Positions 8,641 through 16,978 of a stretch of DNA of 64,000 nucleotides are shown one piece after another (within the stretch, counting starts at the first letter, position 1; each line of letters starts with the position of its first letter). The stretch lies in assembly GCA_016716425.1 (NCBI GenBank), contig JADJWJ010000008.1:143615-207614 (forward strand), read 5' to 3'. The notes below the pieces were generated by a model, which worked only from the letters and a program-made list of their open reading frames with translations, was not told the DNA's origin and did no database searches. The stretch comes from Betaproteobacteria bacterium. Lineage in GTDB: Bacteria; Pseudomonadota; Gammaproteobacteria; Burkholderiales; Casimicrobiaceae. Both the position numbers and the translations under genes were made by a program.

Positions 8641-10479
8641 CTACTCCACCGTCACGCTCTTCGCCAGATTCCGCGGCTTGTCCACGTCCGTCCCGCGCAG
8701 CACCGCCGCGTGATACGCAAGGAGCTGCAACGGCACCACGTGCACGACGGGTGACAGGAGCCCCGCGTGCTCGGACACGCGGATCACGTGCAGACCCTCG
8801 CCGGCCGTGAGGTGGCTGTCGAGGTCGGCGACGACGTAGAGCTCGCCGCCGCGCGCGCGCACCTCCTGCAGGTTGCTCTTCAGCTTCTCCAGCAGCGTGT
8901 CGTTGGGCGCGATCGCGACCACCGGCATCTCGCTGTCGACCAGCGCCAGCGGCCCGTGCTTCAGCTCGCCGGCGGGGTAGGCCTCGGCGTGGATGTACGA
9001 GATCTCTTTCAACTTCAGCGCGCCTTCGAGCGCGATCGGGTAGTGCAGGCCCCGCCCGAGGAACAGCGCGTGCTGCTTCTTCGCGAACGCCTGCGCCCAC
9101 GCGATCAGGTGCGGCTCCAGCGCCAGCGCGCCCTGGATCGCCGCGGGCAGGTGGCGCAGCGCGCGCAGCCACTTCGCCTCGTCGTCGGCGGTAAGGCGCC
9201 CCCGCAGCTTCGCCAGCGTCGCCGCCAGCAGGAACTGCGCGACGAGCTGGGTCGTGAACGCCTTGGTCGACGCCACGCCGACCTCGGTGCCGGCGCGCGT
9301 GAGGAACGTGAGCTGCGTCTGCCGCACCATCGAGCTCGTCGCGACGTTGCAGATCGCGAGCGTGTGCGCGTGGCCCAGCGCCTTCGCGTGCTTCAGCGCC
9401 GCCAGCGTGTCGGCGGTCTCGCCGGACTGCGACACGACGACGACCAGCGCCTTCGGGTTGGGCACGCTGTCGCGGTAGCGGTACTCGCTGCTGATCTCGA
9501 CCGTGCACGGCATGCCCGCGACGGTCTCGATCCATTGTTTCGCGACGAGGCTCGAGTAGTAGCTGGTGCCGCAGGCGAGGATCAGCACGGCATCGACGTC
9601 GCGCAGGATCGCGTCCGCGCGCTCTCCGAAGAGCGACGCGTCGATGCGGTCGATGCCTTCGAGCGTGTCGGCGACCGCGCGCGGCTGCTCGAAGATCTCC
9701 TTCTGCATGAAGTGCCGGTAGGGACCAAGTTCGACAGCGCCGGCGGTCGCGGGCACCTCGACAATGGCGCGGTCGGCGCGCTGCCCGGCCGCGTCGTAGA
9801 TGGCGTAGCCGTCGCGGCGCACGTCGGCGACGTCGCCTTCCTCGAGGTAGGCGACGCGATGCGTGACGCCGAGCAGCGCCGCGGCGTCGGAGGCGAGGAA
9901 GTGGTCGCCCTCGCCCAGGCCGACGACGAGCGGGCTGCCCTGCCGCGCCCCGACCACACGCCCCGGCTCGCGCGCGCTGATGACGGCGATCGCGTACGCG
10001 CCCTGGAACTCGGCCACCGCGAGCTGCACGGCGTGCAGCAGGTCGCCGCGCGCCGCGCCGTGCCAGTGCGCATGGACGAGGTGCGCGATGGTTTCGCTGT
10101 CCGTCTGCGTGCGGAACGTGTAGCCCTGCGCGCGCAGGCGCTCGCGCAGCGCCTCGAAGTTCTCGATGATGCCGTTGTGGACGACGGCGATTTCCCCACC
10201 CGACGTGTGCGGGTGCGCGTTGACCTGCGATGGCGCGCCGTGCGTCGCCCAGCGCGTGTGCGAGATGCCGGTGGTGCCGGCCAAGTGCCGTGCCTGCGCC
10301 TGCGCGTCCAGGTCGACCACGCGCGCCGTCGACACCAGCCGCTCGAGCGTCGTGCCGTCCTTGCCGTTGAGCACCGCGAGCCCGGTCGAGTCGTAGCCGC
10401 GATACTCGAGCCGGCGGATGCCCTCGATCAGGATGGGGACGACGTTGCGCGCGGACGCCGCGCCGACGATGCCGCACAT
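8641..10479 (-). CDS. glmS: Glutamine-fructose-6-phosphate aminotransferase (isomerizing)
   Basis: GlmS makes glucosamine-6-phosphate from fructose-6-phosphate and glutamine, the first committed step to UDP-GlcNAc for peptidoglycan and LPS. The 612-residue protein starts MCGIVGA with the catalytic Cys at position 2 after Met removal. The glutaminase domain shows RLEYRGYDSTG, SHTRWATHG and VVHNGIIENF. The C-terminal half has two SIS isomerase domains with CGTSYYSS, SQSGETADTLAALK and the closing KPRNLAKSVTVE. It follows glmU with only 7 bp between, so the two are cotranscribed on the minus strand. Length is canonical and the frame is intact. Confidence 0.97.
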   Translation of the reverse strand: MCGIVGAASARNVVPILIEGIRRLEYRGYDSTGLAVLNGKDGTTLERLVSTARVVDLDAQAQARHLAGTTGISHTRWATHGAPSQVNAHPHTSGGEIAVVHNGIIENFEALRERLRAQGYTFRTQTDSETIAHLVHAHWHGAARGDLLHAVQLAVAEFQGAYAIAVISAREPGRVVGARQGSPLVVGLGEGDHFLASDAAALLGVTHRVAYLEEGDVADVRRDGYAIYDAAGQRADRAIVEVPATAGAVELGPYRHFMQKEIFEQPRAVADTLEGIDRIDASLFGERADAILRDVDAVLILACGTSYYSSLVAKQWIETVAGMPCTVEISSEYRYRDSVPNPKALVVVVSQSGETADTLAALKHAKALGHAHTLAICNVATSSMVRQTQLTFLTRAGTEVGVASTKAFTTQLVAQFLLAATLAKLRGRLTADDEAKWLRALRHLPAAIQGALALEPHLIAWAQAFAKKQHALFLGRGLHYPIALEGALKLKEISYIHAEAYPAGELKHGPLALVDSEMPVVAIAPNDTLLEKLKSNLQEVRARGGELYVVADLDSHLTAGEGLHVIRVSEHAGLLSPVVHVVPLQLLAYHAAVLRGTDVDKPRNLAKSVTVE

Positions 10480-10486
10480 GGCCTGG

Positions 10487-11876
10487 CTATTCCTTCGCGC
10501 CGGGCTTGGCGGTCTTGACCGGCCGCTGCCAGCCTTCGACCGACACCTGTCGCGGGCGGGCGACCGTCAGCACGCCGGGCGGCGCGTCCTGCGCGATCAC
10601 GCTGCCGGCTCCGATCGTCGCACCCGCGCCGACGGTGACCGGCGCGACCAGCACGCAGTTGGAGCCGATGGAGGCGCCGTCGCCGATCACCGTCCGGTGC
10701 TTGTTCGCGCCGTCGTAGTTGGCGGTGATCGAGCCCGCGCCGTAGTTGACGCCGGCGCCGACCGCCGCGTCGCCGATGTAGGCGAGGTGGTTGGCCTTGG
10801 CGCCCTTGCCGAGCGTTGCCGCCTTGACCTCGACGAAGTTGCCGACGTGCACGTCGTCGGCCAGCGCCGCGCCCGGCCGCAGCCGCGCGTACGGGCCGAT
10901 GCGGCAGTGCGCGCCGACCTGCGCGTCGACGAGGTGCGAGAACGCCTCGATCGCCGTGCCCGCGCCGATGGCAACGTTGCGCAGCACGCAGTACGGGCCG
11001 AGCGACACGTCGTCGCCCAGCGTCACGTCGCCTTCGAGCACGCAGCCGACGTCGATGCGCACGTCGCGGCCGCAGTTGAGCGTGCCGCGCACGTCGAAGC
11101 GCGCCGGGTCGGCCAACGTGACGCCGCGCGCCATGAACGCCTGCGCCTGACGCAGCTGCAGCTCGCGCTCGACCGCCGCGAGCTGCGCGCGGTCGTTGAT
11201 GCCGCGCACGTCGCGCTCGTCGGCGGCCAGGTGCGCGACGACCGGGATGCCGTCGGCGCACGCGGCGGCGACGATGTCGGTCAGGTAGAACTCGCCCTGC
11301 GCGTTGTCCGCCTTCAGCCCGGCCACCCAGCGCGCGAGCAGCGCCGTGGGCGCCGCCATCACGCCGGTGTTGATTCTCGTGCAGCGCGCGCTGCGCGGCG
11401 TCGGCGTCGCGCTCCTCGACGATCGCGCGCACGCGGCCGGCCGCGTCGCGCACGACGCGGCCCAGTCCCGTCGGGTCGGTCACCTTCGCCGTCAGCACGG
11501 CGAGGTGCCCGCCTTCCGCCTCGTGCACCAGTGCCGCGAGCGCGTCCGGCGGCACCAGCGGAATGTCGCCGATCGTGACCAGCGTGATGCCGTCGGCCGG
11601 CAGCGCGTGCAACGCGAGCCGCGCGGCGTCGCCGGTGCCGCGCGGCGGGTCCTGCAGCACGAACGCGAGATCGGGCGCCGCGAGCGCCGCGCGCACCGCC
11701 TCGGCGCCGTGACCGATGACGACGGCCATCGCGCGCGGCCCGAGCGACCGGGCCGCGGCCAGGACGTAGGACACGAGCGGCCGGCCGGCCAGCGGATGGA
11801 GCACCTTCGGCACGGCCGAGTGCATCCGCTTGCCCTGTCCGGCGGCGAGCACGACGACGTTGAGAGGGGAGGCCAC
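10487..11876 (-). CDS. glmU: Bifunctional UDP-GlcNAc pyrophosphorylase / GlcN-1-P acetyltransferase, frameshifted
   Basis: GlmU acetylates glucosamine-1-phosphate and couples it to UTP. The N-terminal half starts at GTG 11876 and shows VVLAAGQGKRMHSAVPKVLH (nucleotidyltransferase signature) and QDPPRGTGDAARLAL. The C-terminal half shows the NNAQGEFYLTDIV equivalent (DNAQGEFYLTDIV) and left-handed beta-helix hexapeptides to the end. The two halves are in different frames. The junction reads CTGCACGAGAATCAACACC where the family needs LHEINTGVM, so one extra A (a T at about 11374 on the given strand) breaks the gene. The span is about 463 codons plus one base. GlmU is normally essential and no other copy is seen, so a sequencing error is the simplest explanation. 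The 10487 end lies next to glmS. Confidence 0.9.
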
Positions 11877-12098
11877 GGGGCGGTGTCGAACGCGGAATGT
11901 CGATGATACCCCGGCGGCGGGGAAGCCCCGCGGGCGCCGCCGCCCGCCGGCGCGGCACGCCGCGGTCGGTCGTACCATCTGCGGCCACGGTGCCGGCGAC
12001 AGGTCGTCGCCGCGGGCTCGCCGCGGAGATCGGCATCGTCGGCGAGCCGATCGTTCGGTAACGGGGTCCTTCATTTTCCCTGAGGTATCCTTCGCTCC

Positions 12099-12863
12099 GT
12101 GGCAATCGTCGCGGTGTTCAACCAGAAAGGCGGCGTCGGCAAGACGACGACCGCACTCAATCTTCTCGCGGCGTTCGGGCAGGCGAAGCAGCGGCCGCTG
12201 GCGATCGACCTCGACGCCCAGTGTCACCTGACGCACGTGTTCGGCGTCCACCCGGCGCACGCCGACGAGTCGGTCTACAGCTTCTTCGTCCGGCAGCGCC
12301 CGCTGGACGAGGTGGCGCAGATCACGAAGAGCGGCGCGATCCTGTGTCCGGCGCACCTCGAGCTCGCCAAGCTCGACGCGCTGCTCGGCAAGGGCGTCAA
12401 CGTGGTCACGCGGCTGCGGCACGCGCTGCACGCGCCGGGGGCCGTGCCGGGCCCCGTCGTGATCGACTGCTGCCCGCTGCTCAACGTGCTGTCGCTCAAT
12501 GCCGTGTTCGCCGCCGACCTGCTGCTGGTGCCGGTCGCGGCGGACTTCCTGTCGCTCAAGGGGGCAGAGCAGGTCGAGCGCGCGCTGAACGCGCTGGAAC
12601 CGGTGTTCAAGCGGCGGCTGCCGCGACGGTACGTGCTGACGCGCTACGACGTGCGGCGGCGGATGAGCGCGGCGGTGGTGGAGCGGATGGGCGCGATGCT
12701 GCGCGCGGACGAGATCTGCACGACGCGCATCCGGGAGAACGTTAAGCTGGCGGAAAGCCCGGCGGTCGGGCTCGACATCTTCCGCCACGCGCCGGGCAGC
12801 CGCGGCGCGCACGACTATGCGGCGCTGTACGAGGAGCTACTGGGTGCCGGCCTTCTGCGCTAG
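12099..12863 (+). CDS. ParA/MinD-family ATPase
   Basis: A 254-residue ParA-like P-loop ATPase. The deviant Walker A KGGVGKTTTALNLL (residues 10-23, signature Lys at 10) is at the N-terminus, and LAIDLDAQCHLTHVFG (Walker A') and VVIDCCPLLNVLS (Walker B region) follow. The usual GNLTxxF is replaced by QCHLTHVF. The start is GTG 12099, giving VAIVAVFNQKGG. No parB or parS-like neighbour is present, so this is more likely an orphan ParA of the kind that positions cell-surface or carbon-storage assemblies than a replicon partition gene. Its last 27 bp overlap the convergent small gene on the other strand. Confidence 0.88.
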   Translation: MAIVAVFNQKGGVGKTTTALNLLAAFGQAKQRPLAIDLDAQCHLTHVFGVHPAHADESVYSFFVRQRPLDEVAQITKSGAILCPAHLELAKLDALLGKGVNVVTRLRHALHAPGAVPGPVVIDCCPLLNVLSLNAVFAADLLLVPVAADFLSLKGAEQVERALNALEPVFKRRLPRRYVLTRYDVRRRMSAAVVERMGAMLRADEICTTRIRENVKLAESPAVGLDIFRHAPGSRGAHDYAALYEELLGAGLLR

Positions 12864-13076
12864 CGCGGGACCCGCGCTGATGAGGCCGATCACGCCTTCG
12901 ACGTCGAGCGTGTCGAGCCGCCGCGGCACGCACTGCTCCAGGCACTCGACGATCTCGCAATGGTGATACATCTGGCGCAGCCGCCGCTCGGCGTCCCCCT
13001 GCGTGGCGGCCATGATCAGGATGTTCTCGACGCGCTGTCCGTGGCGCGTCCTGATGTTGAATCCGTAGCGAATCAC
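12837..13076 (-). CDS. Small conserved-looking hypothetical protein
   Basis: GTG 13076 gives about 79 residues beginning VIRYGFNIRTRHGQRVENIL; a longer ATG-started frame reaches 13130 but its extra residues look non-conserved. The protein has a beta-rich start, a helix (GDAERRLRQMYHHC) and a Cys-containing segment (CEIVECLEQCVPRR). I do not recognise a family. Its composition is much less biased than shadow frames in this DNA, which supports it being real. The 3' end overlaps the end of the ParA gene by 27 bp on the opposite strand. Confidence 0.6.
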   Translation of the reverse strand: MIRYGFNIRTRHGQRVENILIMAATQGDAERRLRQMYHHCEIVECLEQCVPRRLDTLDVEGVIGLISAGPALAQKAGTQ

Positions 13077-13216
13077 GGTGGGCCTCCCGTTGCCTTGCGC
13101 TCGTCTCGCCAGGTTACCCTTTCCGTTCAATCAAGGGATTGGAGCGAAACGTTCGAGCGCTGGGACGCATAATGGATGCAAATTGCGTACCGGCCGGGGA
13201 TTTCCCTTTTCGGCCT

Positions 13217-14239
13217 ATGGAAACCAATGGCACCCCGTCTCCCGCGCCTGGCCGCGAGGACGACCAACTCGCCCGCGCATTGGTGCGAATGGCGATAGTG
13301 AGCGCTGACCAACGCGTTCGCCTCTCCCCGCTGGCGGGGGGCGTCTCGTCGGATATCTACCGCGCCGACCTGCCGTCCGGCGTCGTATGCGTCAAGCGCG
13401 CGCTGCCGCGGTTGAAGGTCGCGGCCGACTGGCGGGTCCCCGTGGAACGCAACCGCTGGGAGGTCGAGTGGATGCGCGTCGCGGGCGCGGTAGTCCCGTC
13501 CGCCGTGCCCGAAATCCTGGGCGAGGACCGCGAGGCGGGCGCCTTCGCGATGGCGTGGCTGCCGCCCGACCTCTACCCGGTCTGGAAGGCGCTGCTGGCG
13601 CAGGGCGAGGGCACGGTCGGGATGGCCGCCCGCGTGGGCGACACGCTCGGCCGGATTCACGCGGCGACCGCCGACCGGCCGGACGTCGCCGCGCGGTTCG
13701 CCACCGACGCGCTGTTCCACGCCATCCGCCTCGACCCCTACCTCGTCACCGCGGCTGCCGCGCATCCGGACCTCGCCGACCGGCTGCACGCGCTGGTCGC
13801 CACGACTGCCGGCACGCGCCGCACGCTCGTCCACGGCGACTTCTCGCCCAAGAACATCCTGATCGGGCCCGAAGGGCCGGTCATCCTCGACGCCGAGTGC
13901 GCGTGGTACGGCGACCCGGCGTTCGACGTCGCGTTCGTCCTCAACCACCTGCTGCTGAAAGGCGTCTGGCGGCCGCAGTGGCGGGCGCAGTACGCGGAAA
14001 TGTATCGCGCGCTCGTCGCCGCCTACCGCCCGCACGTGGCGTGGGAGGGCTGGGCGACGCTGGACGCCCGGACGGCCGCGCTGCTGCCCGGCCTGCTGCT
14101 CGCGCGCGTCGACGGCAAGTCGCCGGCCGAGTACGTCACGGCGGACGCCGACCGCGACGCGATCCGGCGCTTCGCGCACGAGTTCGTGGCGCGGCCCCCG
14201 GCGACGCTGGAACGACTCGTGCGTGCGTGGTCGCCATGA
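13217..14239 (+). CDS. Phosphotransferase of the APH/choline-kinase-like family
   Basis: The protein (340 residues from ATG 13217) has the aminoglycoside-phosphotransferase fold. A nucleotide loop region (LAGGVSSDIYRADLPSG) is followed by VCVKRALPRL with the ATP-binding Lys, the catalytic loop LVHGDFSPKNILI (Asp base, Asn metal ligand, about residue 205), and VILDAECAWYGDPAFDVAF with the DxE/D metal site. TTG 13139 and ATG 13172 give longer versions; ATG 13217 starts where the family usually begins. The stop overlaps the start of the enolase-like gene (ATGA), so the two are translationally coupled. Substrates of this family range from antibiotics to sugars and small alcohols. Coupling to an enolase paralogue points to small-molecule metabolism rather than drug resistance. 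Confidence 0.85.
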   Translation: METNGTPSPAPGREDDQLARALVRMAIVSADQRVRLSPLAGGVSSDIYRADLPSGVVCVKRALPRLKVAADWRVPVERNRWEVEWMRVAGAVVPSAVPEILGEDREAGAFAMAWLPPDLYPVWKALLAQGEGTVGMAARVGDTLGRIHAATADRPDVAARFATDALFHAIRLDPYLVTAAAAHPDLADRLHALVATTAGTRRTLVHGDFSPKNILIGPEGPVILDAECAWYGDPAFDVAFVLNHLLLKGVWRPQWRAQYAEMYRALVAAYRPHVAWEGWATLDARTAALLPGLLLARVDGKSPAEYVTADADRDAIRRFAHEFVARPPATLERLVRAWSP

Positions 14240-15522
14240 CCCCGACCACGATCACCCGCGTCCACGCCAGGCGCGTCTGGGACTCGCGCGGGCGCCCGAC
14301 CGTCGAGGCCGAGGTGCGCCTGGCGTGCGGCGTGGTCGGGCGCGGCATCGCGCCGGCCGGCGCCTCCCGCGGCTCGCGCGAGGCGGTCGACCTGCGCGAC
14401 GGCGGCACGCGGCACGGCGGCCACGACGTGGCGCAGGCGATCGCCAACGTCCGCGGGCCGATCGCGCGCGCGATCTTCGAGATGGACGCGCTCGACCAGG
14501 CCGACATCGACGCGAAGATGATCGAACTCGACGGCACGCCCGACAAGTCGAAGCTCGGCGGCAACGCGATGGTCGCGGTGTCGCTGGCGGTCGCGCAGGC
14601 CGCGGCGCTCGCGCACGACATGCCGCTGTGGCAGCACCTGGCCGGCGACGAGCCCGTGTCGCTGCCGCTGCCCGAGGTGCAGATCTTCGGCGGCGGCGCG
14701 CACGCCGGGCGGCGCATCGACATCCAGGACCTGATGGTGATTCCGGTCGGCGCGTGGAGCTACGACGACGCGCTGACGATGGTCGCCGAGATCTATCGCG
14801 CGGCGGGCGCGCTGATGCAGGAGTCGGGCAAGCTGGCCGGCGTGGCGGACGAGGGCGGCTGGTGGCCGCAGTTCGCGACGAACGAGGAGGCGCTGGAAAT
14901 GACGGTGCGCGCGATCGAGCGCGCCGGCGGCCATCCGGGCACCGACGCGGCGCTGTCGCTCGACATCGCGGCCTCCGAGTTCGGGCGCGAGGGCACGTAC
15001 ACGCTGGCGCTCGAAGGCCGCTCGCTCGACCGCGACGGAATGGCCGAGATGCTGCTCGACTGGATCGAGCGCTATCCGATCGTGTCGATCGAGGACCCGT
15101 TCGCCGAGGACGACCGCGACGCGTGGATCGCGTTCACGCGCGCGGCGCGCCACCGCGTGCAGGTCGTCGGCGACGACTACCTGACCACGAACGCGGAGCG
15201 GATCGCCGAGGCCGCGGCGGATGCGGCGTGCAACGCCGTGCTGATCAAGGTCAACCAGGCCGGCACGCTGACCGAAGCGAAAGCGGCCCTCGACGCCGGC
15301 AAGGCCGCGGGCTTCGGCACGATCGTGTCGGCGCGCTCCGGCGAGTCCGAGGACGTCGCCATCGCGCACCTGGCCGTCGGCTGGAACGCCGGCCAGCTCA
15401 AGGTCGGCTCGTTCGCGCGCAGCGAGCGGATGGCCAAATGGAACGAGGTGCTCCGCATCGAGGACGCGCTCGGCGGCGACGGACGCTTCGCCGGCGCAGC
15501 CGCCCTCCCGCCCCGGAAATAG
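14236..15522 (+). CDS. Enolase-family paralogue with altered active site
   Basis: 428 residues, full enolase length. Metal ligands are present: LDIAASEF near 241, SIEDPF near 285 and GDDY near 312. The general-acid Glu in DEGGWWP (about 205), the base Lys in LIKVNQAG (about 338) and the later Lys in LKVGSF are kept. Other canonical positions differ: the loop ASTG reads ASRG near 43; the Gln-Glu of the second loop reads IQDLM with Asp; SHRSGE reads SARSGE near 364, losing the His; and FAP after DEGG is WWP. It could be a true but divergent phosphopyruvate hydratase or an enzyme on a related phosphorylated acid. It is coupled to the upstream kinase-like gene. Its stop codon abuts a palindromic repeat. 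Confidence 0.85.
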   Translation: MTPTTITRVHARRVWDSRGRPTVEAEVRLACGVVGRGIAPAGASRGSREAVDLRDGGTRHGGHDVAQAIANVRGPIARAIFEMDALDQADIDAKMIELDGTPDKSKLGGNAMVAVSLAVAQAAALAHDMPLWQHLAGDEPVSLPLPEVQIFGGGAHAGRRIDIQDLMVIPVGAWSYDDALTMVAEIYRAAGALMQESGKLAGVADEGGWWPQFATNEEALEMTVRAIERAGGHPGTDAALSLDIAASEFGREGTYTLALEGRSLDRDGMAEMLLDWIERYPIVSIEDPFAEDDRDAWIAFTRAARHRVQVVGDDYLTTNAERIAEAAADAACNAVLIKVNQAGTLTEAKAALDAGKAAGFGTIVSARSGESEDVAIAHLAVGWNAGQLKVGSFARSERMAKWNEVLRIEDALGGDGRFAGAAALPPRK

Positions 15523-15606
15523 GGTCAGACCCTCAACATGCACTCCGCTTCACGTTAGGGGTCTGACCCTTAACATGAAGTAGATTGCATGTTAGGGGTC
15601 AGACCC
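15522..15606. repeat. Palindromic GGGTC(A/T)GACCC repeat cluster, three units
   Basis: GGGTCAGACCC at 15522-15532, GGGTCTGACCC at 15558-15568 and GGGTCAGACCC at 15596-15606 are each near-perfect palindromes, separated by AACATG/GCATGTTA-containing spacers that also pair with one another. The same element occurs at 47288-47335. Units of this type are, from general knowledge, dispersed REP-like repeats in beta- and gamma-proteobacteria. The cluster lies between convergent genes and reaches into the end of the HAD gene. Confidence 0.85.
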
Positions 15607-16391
15607 TTAAGGAGGAAGTCGGCCAATTGGACGAAGCCCGCCCCCGCCTCGGCTTCGGTGACGTAGGCGGGCGGGGTGGCGATGCGGTCGAGGAACGGGC
15701 GGATGTTGGCCATGCCGACGGCGAGCGGGAAGTAAGCGAACATCGGCGCGTCGTTCGGCGAGTCGCCGGCGAACACGTAGTGCGCGCGGTCGGCATCGAG
15801 GTCGACGCCGAACGCCTCCGCGAACAGCGTGCGCGTCATCGCGAGCTTGTCGTAGCGGCCGAACCAGCCGTTGACGTGAATGGAGCTGACCTTCGCCGTC
15901 AGCCCTTCCGCCTCCATCAGCGCGACGATCCGATCGACCGCCTCCCGCGGCAGCGGCGCCACGTCCTCGCAGAAGTCGATCGCAAGGTCCGCCTCGCGGT
16001 AGTGCTGGTCGGACGCGAGCGCCGTACCCGGCACCGCGCGCAGGATCTTCTCGCCGACCGCCGCGAGCCGCGCGCGGTTCGCCGCGCGCGTCGCGTCGTC
16101 GGCGACGAACCGCTTGATCAGCTTACGCGACGCGCCGTCGTAGCGCATCCAGAACGCGCCGTTCTCGCCGACCACCGCGTCGACCGGCCACATGCGTGCG
16201 ATGTGGTCGCACCACCCGGCCGGCCGTCCGGTGATCGGCACCACGCGCAGCCCCGCTGCGCGCAACCGCGCCAGTGCCGCATACGCGGGCGCCGTCAGCT
16301 CGCCGTGCGTCGTGATCGTGTCGTCGATGTCGGCCAGCACGCCGCGGACCGCGCGCCGCGCCTGGCCCGCCATCGTCGCGAGCGGCTGCAT
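15570..16391 (-). CDS. HAD-superfamily (IIB) hydrolase
   Basis: 273 residues. The catalytic motif I is VLADIDDTITTHG (Asp nucleophile, about 20-24), motif II lies around VVPITGRPAGW, and motif IV is FAGDSPNDAPMF (about 219). The large cap between motifs II and III is typical of Cof/sucrose-phosphatase-like phosphatases, so a sugar-phosphate or similar phosphate ester is likely; the substrate is unknown. ATG 16391 overlaps the upstream LOG stop (TGATG), so it is the last gene of the glpD-LOG-HAD operon. The final residues (LTPNMQSTSC) and the TAA stop are encoded by the GGGTCTGACCC repeat cluster, meaning the repeat has replaced or extended the original C-terminus. Confidence 0.85.
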   Translation of the reverse strand: MQPLATMAGQARRAVRGVLADIDDTITTHGELTAPAYAALARLRAAGLRVVPITGRPAGWCDHIARMWPVDAVVGENGAFWMRYDGASRKLIKRFVADDATRAANRARLAAVGEKILRAVPGTALASDQHYREADLAIDFCEDVAPLPREAVDRIVALMEAEGLTAKVSSIHVNGWFGRYDKLAMTRTLFAEAFGVDLDADRAHYVFAGDSPNDAPMFAYFPLAVGMANIRPFLDRIATPPAYVTEAEAGAGFVQLADFLLKGLTPNMQSTSC

Positions 16392-16978
16392 CACGGCTGC
16401 GGCGTCGCGTCCCGCCGCGCCCTCGCCGAAGCCGGCGCCTGCCAGTTCGCCAGCGCGTCGAACACGTCGTCGACCCGGGAGGCGACCGCCAGCATCGTCC
16501 GGTGCTCGGCCCGCAGGAAGCCGTCGGCGACGCCGCGGTCGATCTGCGCGCGGAAGCCGTCGAAGTAGCCGTCGACGTTGACCAGCGCGAGCGGCTTCGC
16601 GTGGATGCCCAGCTGCGCCCACGTCGCCATCTCGCACAGCTCGTCGAACGTACCGAAGCCGCCGGGCAGCGCGACGAACGCGTCCGCGTACTCCGCCATC
16701 AGCGCCTTGCGCTCGTGCATCGTCGGCACGATCAGGAGTTCGGTCAGTCCCGGGTGCCCGACCTCGCGCACCATCAGCTGCTCGGTGATGACGCCGATCA
16801 CCTTGCCGCCCGCCGCGAGCGTCGCCTCGGCCGCGATCGTCATCAGCCCGACGCTGCCGCCCCCGTACACGAGCGTCAGGTCGCGCGAAGCCAGCGCGCG
16901 GCCGAAGTCGGCGGCGGCCTGAGCGTACACGGGCCGCGTGCCCGCGTTCGATCCGCAGAAGAGGCAGATGCGCTTCAT
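16391..16978 (-). CDS. LOG-family cytokinin riboside 5'-monophosphate phosphoribohydrolase-like protein
   Basis: 195 residues starting MKRICLFCGSNAGTRP. The family signature PGGFGTFDELCEM and the preceding HERKALMAEYADAFVAL are present, together with LVYGGGSVGLM for nucleotide binding. LOG proteins hydrolyse AMP-type nucleoside monophosphates to base and ribose phosphate; many were formerly annotated as lysine decarboxylases. The start overlaps the glpD stop (ATGA) and its stop overlaps the HAD start, so the three are translationally coupled. The last 15 residues are Ala/Arg-rich and look non-conserved. Confidence 0.9.
   Translation of the reverse strand: MKRICLFCGSNAGTRPVYAQAAADFGRALASRDLTLVYGGGSVGLMTIAAEATLAAGGKVIGVITEQLMVREVGHPGLTELLIVPTMHERKALMAEYADAFVALPGGFGTFDELCEMATWAQLGIHAKPLALVNVDGYFDGFRAQIDRGVADGFLRAEHRTMLAVASRVDDVFDALANWQAPASARARRDATPQP

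Noticed and set aside
8767..10518. 583-residue open frame opposite glmS
   Set aside because: Shadow of the strongly conserved glmS frame; no recognisable motif and no ribosome site.
13217..14239. Antibiotic (aminoglycoside) resistance gene
   Set aside because: Only the general kinase fold is shared; the coupling to an enolase paralogue and lack of mobile context make resistance unlikely.
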